Numbered from the stretch's first letter, positions 19,181 through 28,333 are shown. The stretch: 64,000 nucleotides of DNA from Rhizobium sp. Root1203 (GCF_001424945.1 NZ_LMCW01000020.1:1-64000); one strand, 5' to 3'. Notes: generated by a model not told the origin, from the sequence alone. Numbers and translations: made by a program.

Positions 19181-20830
19181 TCAGCCGATCGAAATGTCCC
19201 AGGGCGCCACGACCTGCCAGTCGAGGTTCTTCTCCATGCCCTTGACGTCCTTGGTGGCCCAGCGGGACATCGCCTGAGAGTACCACGGAATGAAGACCCA
19301 ATCGTCGCGGAACGCTTTTTGTGCATCCTGCGCGAGCTTGATGCGCTCAGGATCGTCGGCAGCCTTGGTTGCGGCCGCGGTGAGTGCGGCGTCCACCTTC
19401 TCGTTCTTGTATCCGCCAAGCTTGTTTTGTGCATTCGACGAGGTCGAAGCGATGGAGCCAGCGAGATAAGAGACCGCGTCGGGAACACGGGTACCAACGT
19501 CGTCGCGGAAGATCTGTACCGCGTTCTGGTCGGGCCCTGCGTAGGAATCCTGCTGAGGCTTCATGTCGACGGCGGTAATACCGAGGTTCTGGCGCCACTG
19601 CTCGGCGATGAACTGGGCTGCCGCCTGGATGGCCGGCCCGGAAATGCCGACAAACAGGATCTTCGGCAGACGCTCCGGACCGCCATAGCTGGATTCGGCG
19701 AGCAGCTTCTTGGCCGCTGCAGGATCGTACGGGTAAGGTTCGAAGCCCGAGTTCTCGGCGCCCGGTACGGAGTTCAGGATCTGGTCGGCCTTCTTGTGCG
19801 GACCATCCGGATAGGAGGCCTTGAAGAGACCGTCGCGATCAATCGCCATGATAAGCGCCTGGCGAACCTTCGGATCGTCCATCGGCGCACGCGTGACGTT
19901 GAACCAGAAGTGCTGGCTCGTCGGAATGATCGGGCCGGCGGAGAATTCGGGGCCGAGATCCTGGATGATCGTCGAGGTCACCAGTTCGGTGTGCGCGTTG
20001 AATTCACCCGACTTGATGAGCGACGTCGCCGTGACGTTGTCTTCGATCGAGGTGATTTCGATGCGCGCCAGCTTCGGCTTGGGGCCAAAGAATTTCTCGT
20101 TCGGCTCGAATACGAGCTTGCCGGCATCGATATCGAGGCTGGTCAGCTTGAAGGGGCCAGAATAGACGGCGCCGCTGTCGGGCTTGTACCAATCGGCCAC
20201 TTCCTGGCCGTCGCTGCCACGCGACTGCGAAGCCTTGGTGATGGGAGCGATGTGATTGGCAAGGCGCATGAAGAAGATCGGATCGACGTCCGCCAGCGTG
20301 ACGACGACGGTTCCCTCGTCAGGCGTTGCCACGCCTGCAAGTTCGGTTGCCGAGCCGCCGCTGATCTCCTTGTAGCCCTGAACCTTGCCCAGCACCTGGT
20401 CGGCGCGCTGGCTTTTAGTGTTGGGCATGGAGGCAACTTCCCAGGATCCCTTGACGTCAGCAGCAGTGATCTTGCTGCCATCGGAGAAGACGGCCTTCGG
20501 GTCGATCTTGAAGGTCCAGACCTTGTTGTCAGGCGATTCCCAGCTGGTGAAGACGTATGGCTGGATCTTGCCTTCACTGTCGAAATACATGGGCGAGGCC
20601 CACCAGATCGAGTTCCAGCGGAAAGGCACGCCGCCACCACGCAGGGGTGACCAATCCTGGTTGAAGGCCGGGTTGGCGACCTTCAGGACCTGACCTTCAT
20701 CCGCCATCACGATGCGGGCGTTCAATCCGAAGACCGAGAGACCGACGCCGGCGGCAAGGCCGAGCTTCAGGGCATCGCGGCGCGACATCTGCGCTTTTTG
20801 CGCAGTATTCCGTTCATTCCGATCAGTCAT
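19181..20830 (-). CDS. Peptide-type ABC transporter, periplasmic binding protein (family 5)
   Basis: A 549-aa solute-binding protein of the DppA/OppA/AppA family. The N-terminus has a twin-arginine signal (MSRRDALKLGLAAG, then a hydrophobic core to about residue 35). Family-5 features include KVWTFKIDPKAVFSDGSKITAADV and the conserved VRQALIMAIDRD. GGAGG lies nine bases before ATG 20830. It is the first gene of the operon that ends with the sugar-acid kinase and GntR regulator. Rhizobial family-5 proteins often bind oligosaccharides or sugar acid conjugates, which fits this context better than peptides. Confidence 0.88.
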   Translation of the reverse strand: MTDRNERNTAQKAQMSRRDALKLGLAAGVGLSVFGLNARIVMADEGQVLKVANPAFNQDWSPLRGGGVPFRWNSIWWASPMYFDSEGKIQPYVFTSWESPDNKVWTFKIDPKAVFSDGSKITAADVKGSWEVASMPNTKSQRADQVLGKVQGYKEISGGSATELAGVATPDEGTVVVTLADVDPIFFMRLANHIAPITKASQSRGSDGQEVADWYKPDSGAVYSGPFKLTSLDIDAGKLVFEPNEKFFGPKPKLARIEITSIEDNVTATSLIKSGEFNAHTELVTSTIIQDLGPEFSAGPIIPTSQHFWFNVTRAPMDDPKVRQALIMAIDRDGLFKASYPDGPHKKADQILNSVPGAENSGFEPYPYDPAAAKKLLAESSYGGPERLPKILFVGISGPAIQAAAQFIAEQWRQNLGITAVDMKPQQDSYAGPDQNAVQIFRDDVGTRVPDAVSYLAGSIASTSSNAQNKLGGYKNEKVDAALTAAATKAADDPERIKLAQDAQKAFRDDWVFIPWYSQAMSRWATKDVKGMEKNLDWQVVAPWDISIG

Positions 20831-21134
20831 CTGTTCCTCCCATGACAATATCCGTGACGCCCCTCACCTGCACTCTATCCCGAAAGAGGCGTCATCTATG
20901 TCACAGACACTCGCGCGATAATGTAAATATGTCAACAAAAATTAATCCAATGCACTTTTCTGGATTGCATCAAAATATTTTAGTGATTAATATCAATTAG
21001 ATAAAAATTCGTCGATTGTCAGATGTCTATTGTCATATTGACAACAACGTTCTTGAGGATGAAGAAAACGCGATCCTGCGGGCCAGACGTCCCGCCTTTG
21101 CCGCCCGTCGCGGCGTTCATCCGAGGAGGACGAT
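20831..21134. promoter_or_regulatory. Divergent promoter region with TTGTCA/TGACAA repeats
   Basis: This 304-base AT-rich region separates the binding-protein gene from the lyase gene. It contains a perfect dyad TTGTCA-TAT-TGACAA at 21030-21044, a further TTGTCA at 21016-21021 and ATGTCA copies near 20930 and 21023. A GntR regulator is encoded at the end of the left arm, so these repeats are candidate operators for both arms. An AGGAGG-type site for the lyase lies at 21123-21128. No coding sequence seen. Confidence 0.5.
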
Positions 21135-22037
21135 ATGAGCAATCACAAGATTACAGGCGTATTCAGCGCGGCTGCAACGCCACTGAACGCCGATGGCAGC
21201 CCGGATCTCGGACTGTTTACGGCGCATTGCCGGACGCTTCTTGATGAAGGTTGCCATGGGGTGGCGCTTCTCGGCACCACGGGTGAAGCGAATTCCTTCT
21301 CCTCGAGCGAACGCCGCGCAATTCTCGAAGCGGCACTGAAGGCAGGTATTGCGGCCGATGCGCTGCTTCCTGGCACCGGCGTAGTGGCCATTCCAGAAAC
21401 GGTCGAATTGACCAGGCACGCGCTCTCCCTTGGCGTGACCAAGGTCGTCATGCTGCCGCCGTTCTACTACAAGGGCGTGTCCGACGACGGCTTGTTTGCC
21501 GCCTATTCGCAGGTTCTGGAAAAGGTCGCCGACAGTCGCCTGCAGGTCATTCTCTATCATATTCCACAGGTTTCAGGGGTACCTCTTTCCCTGTCGCTGA
21601 TCGGCCGGTTGATCGAAGCCTTCCCCGATACCGTCGTCGGCATCAAGGAATCAGCCGGCGATTTCAATAACATGCAGGCGATTATTGCGGCCTATCCCGG
21701 TTTTTCCGTTCTTGCGGGCGCCGACCCGCTGCTCCTGCCGCTTTTGAAGGCAGGCGGCGCCGGCTGCATCACCGCCACCTCCAATCTTGTCGCCGGTGCG
21801 CTTCGCACCGTCTACGACAACGTCCATGACGCGGCCCGTACGGCCGATGTCGATGCCGCACAGGCGAGGATCAATGCCTATCGCACCCTGTCCAATTCCT
21901 ACGTGCAGATCCCGACGATCAAGGCGATGGTGGGACTGAAGACCGGCAATCCATCCTGGAAGCGCACCCGCGCACCGCTGATGCCGATCAGCGAGACAGA
22001 CTATGCGGCACTTTCCGAAGCCTATTCCAAGCTGTAG
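21135..22037 (+). CDS. Dihydrodipicolinate synthase-family lyase (DapA/NanA-like)
   Basis: A 300-aa TIM-barrel aldolase. The family triad is visible: GTTGEANS near residues 46-53, the catalytic tyrosine in ILYHIPQVSG near 138, and the Schiff-base lysine in VVGIKESAGD near 166. The context is catabolic, so it is more likely a keto-acid aldolase or dehydratase (N-acetylneuraminate lyase or 2-keto-3-deoxy sugar acid class) than a lysine-biosynthesis enzyme. It starts the right arm of the locus, two bases before the BNR-repeat gene. Confidence 0.82.
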   Translation: MSNHKITGVFSAAATPLNADGSPDLGLFTAHCRTLLDEGCHGVALLGTTGEANSFSSSERRAILEAALKAGIAADALLPGTGVVAIPETVELTRHALSLGVTKVVMLPPFYYKGVSDDGLFAAYSQVLEKVADSRLQVILYHIPQVSGVPLSLSLIGRLIEAFPDTVVGIKESAGDFNNMQAIIAAYPGFSVLAGADPLLLPLLKAGGAGCITATSNLVAGALRTVYDNVHDAARTADVDAAQARINAYRTLSNSYVQIPTIKAMVGLKTGNPSWKRTRAPLMPISETDYAALSEAYSKL

Positions 22038-22039
22038 GG

Positions 22040-23236
22040 ATGATGACAATGACCTTCACGGGCTTGCAGCCGGATGCAGTTCCGGCAATGATGACGGGCG
22101 AGGTTGTCCAGAACCGAGATGAAAAGGGACGTGCGGACGCCTATCTGCCGTCTCCATGCATCCAGAACCATGCCGCCAATCTCGCCTTTCTGCCGGATGG
22201 AACCCTCACCTGCGTGTGGTTTGGCGGCACCATGGAAGGAATGGGCGACATTTCGATTTACATGTCGCGTCTGGCGCCTGGCACCACCCGGTGGTCGCAG
22301 CCAGAAAAGATGTCCGACGATCCCGCAAAATCCGAACAGAACCCGTTGATTTTCAAGGCTCCTGACGGACATGTGTGGTTGCTCTATACGTCCCAGACTT
22401 CGGGTAACCAAGACGGGTCTATTGTCAAGTATCGCATTTCGACCGATGGCGGGAAGACATTCGGCGAAGTCGGCATCCTCTGCGATCTTCCCGGTACGTT
22501 CGTCCGGCAGCCGATCGTCGTCAATGGCCTGGGTGACTGGCTTCTTCCGGTCTTTCGTTGTGTCGGTTTGCCCGGAGAGCGCTGGACGGGAGACGCGGAC
22601 ACAGCCGGAGTGTTGATCTCCAGCGACCAGGGCAAGAGCTGGGCGATGACCGATGTGCCTGACAGCGTGGGCGCCGTCCATATGAACATTGTGCCGCTCG
22701 ATGGCGATAATCTCGTCGCCTTCTACCGCAACCGGTTCGCGCAGTCCGTACTGTCCAGCCGGTCGACCGATGGCGGCAGACACTGGAGTGCGCCGGCGCC
22801 TGTCGACCTGCCGAACAACAACTCGTCGATCCAGGCGGTAAAGCTGAAAAACAATGCGATAGCAATGGTGTACAATCATTCCAACGCGCTGACGTCAGAC
22901 GCCAGACGGCAGTCGCTCTACGACGAAATCGAGGGCGACGATAGCGTCGGTTCAACGCCGGTGATGGCGCCCGAGAGGCAAAGGGCCGTATGGGGCGTTC
23001 CCCGTGCGCCGCTCAGTCTGGCCTTCTCCAAGGATGGAGGCGCCAGCTTCCCGCACCATGTCGATCTGGACACTGGAGACGGGTACTGCCTCAGCAACAA
23101 CTCCAAGGACGCGGTCAATCGCGAATTTTCCTACCCTTCGATCGTCGAGGGGCCGGACGGTGTCGTGCATATTGCCTACACCTACTATCGCCGGGCGATC
23201 AAGTATGTGCGGCTATCGCGAGATGCGGTGGGCTGA
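22040..23236 (+). CDS. BNR-repeat sialidase-like protein
   Basis: A 398-aa six-bladed propeller protein. Four Asp-box repeats (SxDxGxxW/F) are seen: STDGGKTF, SSDQGKSW, STDGGRHW and SKDGGASF, spaced as in bacterial and trypanosomal sialidases. No signal peptide is present, so it would act in the cytoplasm on imported material, and I do not see the N-terminal FRIP motif of classic sialidases. A glycosidase, lyase or isomerase role on a sugar-acid conjugate is as likely as sialidase activity. It is coupled to the lyase gene upstream. Confidence 0.72.
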   Translation: MMTMTFTGLQPDAVPAMMTGEVVQNRDEKGRADAYLPSPCIQNHAANLAFLPDGTLTCVWFGGTMEGMGDISIYMSRLAPGTTRWSQPEKMSDDPAKSEQNPLIFKAPDGHVWLLYTSQTSGNQDGSIVKYRISTDGGKTFGEVGILCDLPGTFVRQPIVVNGLGDWLLPVFRCVGLPGERWTGDADTAGVLISSDQGKSWAMTDVPDSVGAVHMNIVPLDGDNLVAFYRNRFAQSVLSSRSTDGGRHWSAPAPVDLPNNNSSIQAVKLKNNAIAMVYNHSNALTSDARRQSLYDEIEGDDSVGSTPVMAPERQRAVWGVPRAPLSLAFSKDGGASFPHHVDLDTGDGYCLSNNSKDAVNREFSYPSIVEGPDGVVHIAYTYYRRAIKYVRLSRDAVG

Positions 23237-23592
23237 CGCCTGACAGTTGTCAGTTTTTGATGGCTGTAGTGGCCGGTGCGCCATCGTTTGACAGGTTTCG
23301 TGCCGGCGAGCGGTTTCTTGCGTCAGGATTTGACAATTTTCGCCACAGTTCTGGAACTCGGACGGCAGCAGCCCTGTCAATCGATGGCAACAGCGGTGAG
23401 CGTGGATAAATACTAACATTTTCAATGCATTAATGGCATCGTCTTCACGTCAATCGCGCAAGTCCGGCGCGGCACCCAATGAAATCTTCGACAAATTCCA
23501 TGTGAAAGCTTGCCAAGGTGATTGGCTTTCTATAACAAATTTACATCTTGGCGGCGAGAGTGCCGCGCGATCTCGCAGGGAGGAGTGGTCCA
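23237..23592. promoter_or_regulatory. Intergenic region between BNR gene and alcohol dehydrogenase gene
   Basis: A 356-base gap. Directly after the BNR stop lies CTGAC-AGTT-GTCAG followed by TTTTT (23240-23258), a small hairpin that may terminate the first two genes. The rest is AT-richer, contains several TTGACA/TTTGACA blocks (near 23288 and 23328) and ends with a GGGAGGAG ribosome site, so a separate promoter for the dehydrogenase genes is possible. The open frame from 23433 has no recognisable relative. Confidence 0.4.
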
Positions 23593-24726
23593 ATGGTCAG
23601 CTTGGATTCGCCTATCACGATAGTCCGGCCGCATTTGATCGAGTTCGGTGTCGGCACCGCCGATCGTCTTGGCAAATGGGCAAGCGAGAAAGGCTATGCC
23701 CGCATCCTCGTCATTTCCGATGCCTTTAACGCCAAGCGCGTTGAAACGCTCGCGCTCAAGGGGGACGTCACGGTCTTTGCCGATGTGACACCCGAGCCGG
23801 ACACGGCCAATCTCGACAAGGTGCTGGCCGCGGCGAACGCTGCGGATGCGCAGCTCGTGGTCGGGTTCGGCGGCGGCAGCGCCATGGACCTTGCAAAGCT
23901 TGCCGCCGTGCTCGCCGGCTCGTCTCAAACGCTCCATGATGTCGTCGGTCCGAACAAGGTCCAGGGACCGCGCCGTGTCGCGCTGGCGCAGGTGCCGACC
24001 ACATCAGGAACCGGCAGCGAAGCGGGTATCCGCGCACTTGTCACTGATCCGAAGACAATGGCCAAGCTCGCCGTGGAAAGCATTCACATGCTCGCCGACA
24101 TCGCCGTCATCGATCCGGCCCTGACTTTTACCGTCCCTCCCGGTACGACGGCTGCAACCGGTGTCGACGCGATGGCGCATTGCGTCGAAGCGTTCACCAA
24201 TCGCAAGGCGCATCCGATGATCGACCTTTATGCGATCGAAGGAACCCGACTGGTCGGCAAGTACCTTGCGCGGGCAGTCAAAGACGGTTCCGACGCCGAG
24301 GCGCGCGCCGGCCTGTCGCTTGCGTCCCTTTATGGCGGTTTCTGTCTCGGCCCCGTCAATACCGCAGGCGGCCATGCCTTGGCCTACCCGCTCGGGACAC
24401 GCTGGCATGTGGCACATGGCGCAGCCAACGCGCTGATCTTTCCCCATGTGCTGGCCTTCAACACACCGTCGGTCCCGGAAAAGACCCGTGCTGTCATGGA
24501 TGCGCTCGGTCGCAGAGCGTCAGAGGAAATCCGCTCGGTCTTCGATGCAGCCTATTCCTTCTGTGCCGAACTCGGCATCGAAATGAAGCTCTCGGGCCTC
24601 GGCGTGCCGCAAAGCGATCTTGACGCCATGGCCGACGATGCCTTTGCCATCCGCCGCCTGCTCGACAATAATCCGCGCGAACTGTCGCGCGCCGATATCC
24701 GCTCGATCTATGAGGCTGCCTACTAG
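23593..24726 (+). CDS. Iron-containing alcohol dehydrogenase
   Basis: A 377-aa oxidoreductase of the type III (Fe-ADH) family. It shows the NAD(P) motif GFGGGSAMDLAK at about residue 98, the TTSGTGSE segment, the metal-site histidines in HCVEAFTN and GGHALAYPLGTRWHVAHG, and the IFPHVL motif near 280. ATG 23593 follows a GGGAGGAG site; an upstream in-frame start would lie inside that site. It probably oxidises or reduces a short sugar-acid or aldehyde intermediate together with PdxA2, 30 bases downstream. Confidence 0.88.
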   Translation: MVSLDSPITIVRPHLIEFGVGTADRLGKWASEKGYARILVISDAFNAKRVETLALKGDVTVFADVTPEPDTANLDKVLAAANAADAQLVVGFGGGSAMDLAKLAAVLAGSSQTLHDVVGPNKVQGPRRVALAQVPTTSGTGSEAGIRALVTDPKTMAKLAVESIHMLADIAVIDPALTFTVPPGTTAATGVDAMAHCVEAFTNRKAHPMIDLYAIEGTRLVGKYLARAVKDGSDAEARAGLSLASLYGGFCLGPVNTAGGHALAYPLGTRWHVAHGAANALIFPHVLAFNTPSVPEKTRAVMDALGRRASEEIRSVFDAAYSFCAELGIEMKLSGLGVPQSDLDAMADDAFAIRRLLDNNPRELSRADIRSIYEAAY

Positions 24727-24756
24727 GCGCAAGCCACGTGAAAAGGAATGTGACTG

Positions 24757-25746
24757 ATGGACAGGAATGCGAAAGTCGCAGTGACGCTCGGCGATCCGGC
24801 AGGCGTCGGACCCGAAGTGATCGTCAAGGCACTGGCGGCGATGCCCGATCAGGAGCGCCGCGATTTCGTGATCGTCGGCAACGTCGAAGCCCTGGAGCGG
24901 GCCAACCGCGCGGCTTCCACCGGTTTGATGTTTGCGCCCGCCGATGACGCTCGTGCCGGCAAGATCGCCGTCGATGAGGTCGACCTCGGCGCGCCGCTTC
25001 CCGAGATCGGCAAGGTCAGCCCGGTCGCCGGGGATGCCTCCGTGCGCTACATCAGCCGCGCGGTCGATCTCGCCATGTCGGGCGCCGCCGACGTCATCGT
25101 GACTGCGCCGATCAACAAGGAAGCAATGAACCTTGCCGGCCATCATTTCGATGGTCATACGGGACTGCTCGCACATCTGACGGGATCGAAGAGCTCCTTC
25201 ATGCTGCTTGCCTCCGAGCGTTTGAACACCATTCACGTCTCGACACATATCTCGCTCAGGGGCGCGATCGAGCGCGCCAGGACAGAGCGCGTGCTGGCCA
25301 CCATCGAAGCAGGGCACAACCATTTCATGCGGCTCGGCAAGAAGGCGCGGATTGCGGTCGCAGGCCTCAATCCGCATTGCGGCGAAAACGGACTGTTCGG
25401 AACTGAGGACATGGAGTTCCTGGCGCCCGCCGTCGAGCAGGCGCAGGCCAGGGGCATAGACGTCGTCGGCCCCATTTCGGCCGATACAGTGTTTGCCCGC
25501 GCCTATAATGGCGCCTTCGATCTGGTGATCGCGCAGTATCATGATCAGGGCCACATCCCGATCAAGCTCGTTGCTTTTGAGACCGCCGTCAACGTGTCGC
25601 TTGGACTGCCGATCGATCGTGTATCGGTTGATCACGGCACCGCCTTCGATATCGCCGGAACCGGCCAGGCCAATCACGTCAATATGCTGTCGGCAATCGC
25701 CTATGCCCGCCTGATGGCCCGGTCACCGCGCCGCCAGACGGCCTGA
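24757..25746 (+). CDS. pdxA2: PdxA family dehydrogenase (PdxA2, 4-phospho-threonate/erythronate type)
   Basis: A 329-aa NAD-dependent oxidative decarboxylase. PdxA-fold features are present: TLGDPAGVGPEVIVKAL at the start, metal-binding histidines in HFDGHTGLLAH, AQYHDQGHIPIK and VDHGTAFDIAG. Biosynthetic PdxA acts in vitamin B6 synthesis; members next to DUF1537 kinases are PdxA2 enzymes that turn 4-phospho-D-threonate or erythronate into dihydroxyacetone phosphate and CO2. The kinase at 14065 on the other arm supports PdxA2. Coupled to the Fe-dehydrogenase upstream. Confidence 0.85.
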   Translation: MDRNAKVAVTLGDPAGVGPEVIVKALAAMPDQERRDFVIVGNVEALERANRAASTGLMFAPADDARAGKIAVDEVDLGAPLPEIGKVSPVAGDASVRYISRAVDLAMSGAADVIVTAPINKEAMNLAGHHFDGHTGLLAHLTGSKSSFMLLASERLNTIHVSTHISLRGAIERARTERVLATIEAGHNHFMRLGKKARIAVAGLNPHCGENGLFGTEDMEFLAPAVEQAQARGIDVVGPISADTVFARAYNGAFDLVIAQYHDQGHIPIKLVAFETAVNVSLGLPIDRVSVDHGTAFDIAGTGQANHVNMLSAIAYARLMARSPRRQTA

Positions 25747-26003
25747 GCGCTTCGCAAGGGGACTATCACTTACCATCGGCTCCTGCGCCGGCGATAATCT
25801 GTGCCTGCGTGGGAGACGCGTCATGGAGCAGACAAGTGTCATGCTGCGCGGAGACCTTTGGTATCGCCGCATGTCGCGTGTGTGACGCTGGATGCCAAGC
25901 GGGCGGTGTCCGTCATGTCCGCACCGAACGTTCTCGCTGCACTCACTGGCCAAACGCTTGCGCCGCGACTGCTTACGCGCCGAAAGACGGAATAATCGCA
26001 TGT

Positions 26004-26146
26004 CTGGTGCCACAGCGCTATTCGCCCGAAGCGCTGCGCGCCTTCGCAAATGCGCTTTCTGGGGCTTCCCCGGCATCCTGAGCGAAAAGGCCGCTGCTGC
26101 GGCCCACTATATCGTGGAACTCTACTTCATGGGCCATACCACGGAC
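26004..26146 (+). pseudogene. Remnant of a malate/L-lactate dehydrogenase (Ldh2 family)
   Basis: Two out-of-phase stretches match the N-terminus of Ldh2/YlbC-type dehydrogenases. The first reads QRYSPEALRAFANAL (to about 26068); after a one-base shift the second reads SEKAAAAAHYIVELYFMGHTTD (to 26146), the usual place of the EADLMGHxTHG motif. Nothing recognisable of the family follows. It lies 260 bases behind pdxA2 on the same strand, so it may be the broken last gene of that operon, truncated where the accessory island begins. The rest of the interval 25747-26243 shows nothing I recognise. Confidence 0.65.
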
Positions 26147-26243
26147 GTGCCGAGATCGTCTTCGATCGCGACCCTTCCGGCGCCGCGGCCCAACGCAACA
26201 GCCGGCCGCTGCACGCGAGTGGACTTGCGACGTAGGAGACGGC

Positions 26244-27176
26244 TCACGCCGCCTCCTCTTCGCCGATGGGGGGCTGCAGATGATGCAGGTAGTCGATGGC
26301 GCGCTGTGCATGGGCGGCGGCCGAGAAGATGGCGCGCTTGTCGTTGCCAAGTAGTCTCAGCCAGCCGTCAATGTAGCTTGCATGATCGGGACGCGGTTCG
26401 AGCTCGGGAACAATGCCAAGATCGGCGCAGAGAAAACATGAGCCAAGTTCGGCAATCAGCTCTTCACGGGCACGGTCGGTCTCGTCTTTGGCATAGCGGC
26501 TGAGATCGCGATCAAGTCTTTTCGGTGCCGCGGTCCAGTGCGTCATTTCGTGACTGAGGACGGCGACATAGGCGGCATCGTCCCTGAAGGCATCGAAGCA
26601 TGGCAGTTGGATGTAATCACGGGCAGCAGCATAATAGGCAGCCGTTCCTCCATGGCGGATCAGTGCACCGGTATTGGTAAAGAAGCGGCCCGCGTTGCCG
26701 ATGCGGCTCATCGGATCCTGGATAGCTGCACTGTCATCATAGCGTCGATCGAGACCGGCGATCTGATCGGTGTTGAAGGCAGTGTAGGCTTTGAGGAAGG
26801 GAATATCCCGTTCGATCTCAGTGCCGGTCTCCGTCGTCTCGGTGCGAAGGAGCGAACTAGCGAAGACGACGGTCGTGCCGGTCTCTCCCTTGCGCACGGC
26901 ACCACCAAGCTCAATTGCCTGGCGAAAGGTCATCCAGCGTGAAGAGACAAAGCCGCGGGCGATGGCTTCGGACCAGAGGATGAGGACGTTGATGCCGGAG
27001 TAAGGCTGGCCGTTGTGGCGCAGTGGCCGGGTAACGCCACCTGGCGTATATCCCGTGGTCCAGGGTTTGGTCCATGGCCGCACGCCCTGTTCGAGTTCGG
27101 CGATGATCTTGTCGGTGATGCGGCTGTAGGTATCGGATCGTTGATTGTTTGACCTATTGTCTGACTGCTTGCCCAT
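26244..27176 (-). CDS. ardC: ArdC-like antirestriction protein
   Basis: A 310-aa protein of the ArdC/DUF1738 family, known from conjugative plasmids. The N-terminal ssDNA-binding domain is marked by RPWTKPWTTG, NGQPYSGINVLIL and SSRWMTFRQAIELGG. The C-terminal zincin-like domain carries LSHEMTHWTAAPKRL, where HEMTH is the zinc-binding HExxH, followed by EELIAELGSCFLC with a further metal-ligand glutamate. ATG 27176 begins the conserved part; an upstream in-frame start lies in a region without homology. The family protects incoming plasmid DNA from restriction. No transfer or replication gene is next to it. Confidence 0.85.
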   Translation of the reverse strand: MGKQSDNRSNNQRSDTYSRITDKIIAELEQGVRPWTKPWTTGYTPGGVTRPLRHNGQPYSGINVLILWSEAIARGFVSSRWMTFRQAIELGGAVRKGETGTTVVFASSLLRTETTETGTEIERDIPFLKAYTAFNTDQIAGLDRRYDDSAAIQDPMSRIGNAGRFFTNTGALIRHGGTAAYYAAARDYIQLPCFDAFRDDAAYVAVLSHEMTHWTAAPKRLDRDLSRYAKDETDRAREELIAELGSCFLCADLGIVPELEPRPDHASYIDGWLRLLGNDKRAIFSAAAHAQRAIDYLHHLQPPIGEEEAA

Positions 27177-27442
27177 GTCTGAACCTCCGTTTGAGGTCGC
27201 GGCCATCGCGACCTGCTGCGGCGGTCTAAAAGCCAGGCAGGAAGTGTTGCCGGCACGCGCAGGGCCGCAACGCAGTGGAGGACGGCAAAGCCGTTGCGGG
27301 CAGCACGGGCCTGGCAGGACCAAAGCCGGAGCAGGACGCGATGGCCACAGACGCGACTGCGAGGTTTTGATGGAAGCGGGTCCGGCAAGTCAGCGAGGCG
27401 GCAACATTAGCGATCGCTGCAGACGATCAACACCTGGCGCCC

Positions 27443-28333
27443 TCACCTGCCCGGCCGTGCCAGCGACCGGGCGATGTCGATGATGTCGTCGCGTGATGCG
27501 GTCGGATCGTCCTTATTCCAGGCAACCCCGAGCCCGATCCGGAAGTCGATCCCCCTCACCTTCTTCAGCTCGAAGGCGCGGTTGGGAAGATCAAGCGTCC
27601 ATTCCGGCGCAAAGCCAATGCCCAGCCCGGCCGAGACCAGTGACACCAGCGAATAGGTGTCGTCGCAGCTGTAGGCGATGTTTGCTGTCAGATCGTATTC
27701 CTCGAACTTCTCATTGAAGTAGCGTTCTGTGAACGACAGGTTCTGCCTGTTGAAGGCGATGATCTTCTGGTCGCGCAGATCGTCGATGGTGATCTCCTCG
27801 CGGCTCGCCAGCGGATTGGAATGGGCCACCGCCAGATGGTAGCGCTCGTGGGCAATCGAGCAGAACCTAAGGCAACCGATGTTTTCCACCGGACGGATGA
27901 AGCCAAGATTGATCTGGCCGCTCTCGAGGCTGCGGATGATGTCACCGGTGTTGCCGGATGAGATATGGATGCGGACATCGGGAAACTTGCGGGCGATTTT
28001 TGCCAGGAACGTCGGCAGCATGCCCATGGTGGCGGGATAGACGGTGCCGATGCGGATCTGGCGGATGCGACTGCCGCCGGCAGCCCGGGTCAGCTCGGTG
28101 GTCAGATCGACGTCGCTCAGGATCCTGACGCAGCGCTCGTAGAAGGTCTCCCCTGCCCTTGTCAGTTCCACCTTTCGGGTCGAGCGGATGAACAACGCGC
28201 AACCGAGCTCCTTCTCCAGCGAGATCACATGGTTGCTCAGCGCCGGCTGGGCGATCCGCATCTTCGTTGCCGCTCTGCCGAAGTGCAGCTCCTCGGCCAC
28301 CGCTTTGAAATAGGAGAGTTGGCGCAGTTCCAT
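27443..28333 (-). CDS. LysR-family transcriptional regulator
   Basis: A 296-aa regulator with the LysR helix-turn-helix at residues 1-60 (LSYFKAVAEELHFGRAATKM, then QPALSNHVISLEKELG) and a periplasmic-binding-like effector domain. The start MELRQLSYF is typical of the BenM/CatM branch that controls breakdown of aromatic and organic acids. Its neighbour is the divergent XRE-type gene and no catabolic operon is adjacent, so its former target may have been lost. CCTAATTAGG at 28374-28383 in the divergent space is a small palindrome that could be its site. Confidence 0.88.
   Translation of the reverse strand: MELRQLSYFKAVAEELHFGRAATKMRIAQPALSNHVISLEKELGCALFIRSTRKVELTRAGETFYERCVRILSDVDLTTELTRAAGGSRIRQIRIGTVYPATMGMLPTFLAKIARKFPDVRIHISSGNTGDIIRSLESGQINLGFIRPVENIGCLRFCSIAHERYHLAVAHSNPLASREEITIDDLRDQKIIAFNRQNLSFTERYFNEKFEEYDLTANIAYSCDDTYSLVSLVSAGLGIGFAPEWTLDLPNRAFELKKVRGIDFRIGLGVAWNKDDPTASRDDIIDIARSLARPGR

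Noticed and set aside
19319..20650. Open frame of 443 codons on the plus strand
   Set aside because: Antisense to the family-5 binding-protein gene with its full set of motifs.
23433..23729. Plus-strand open frame before the alcohol dehydrogenase
   Set aside because: It overlaps the dehydrogenase start in another frame, has no ribosome site and no recognisable domain.
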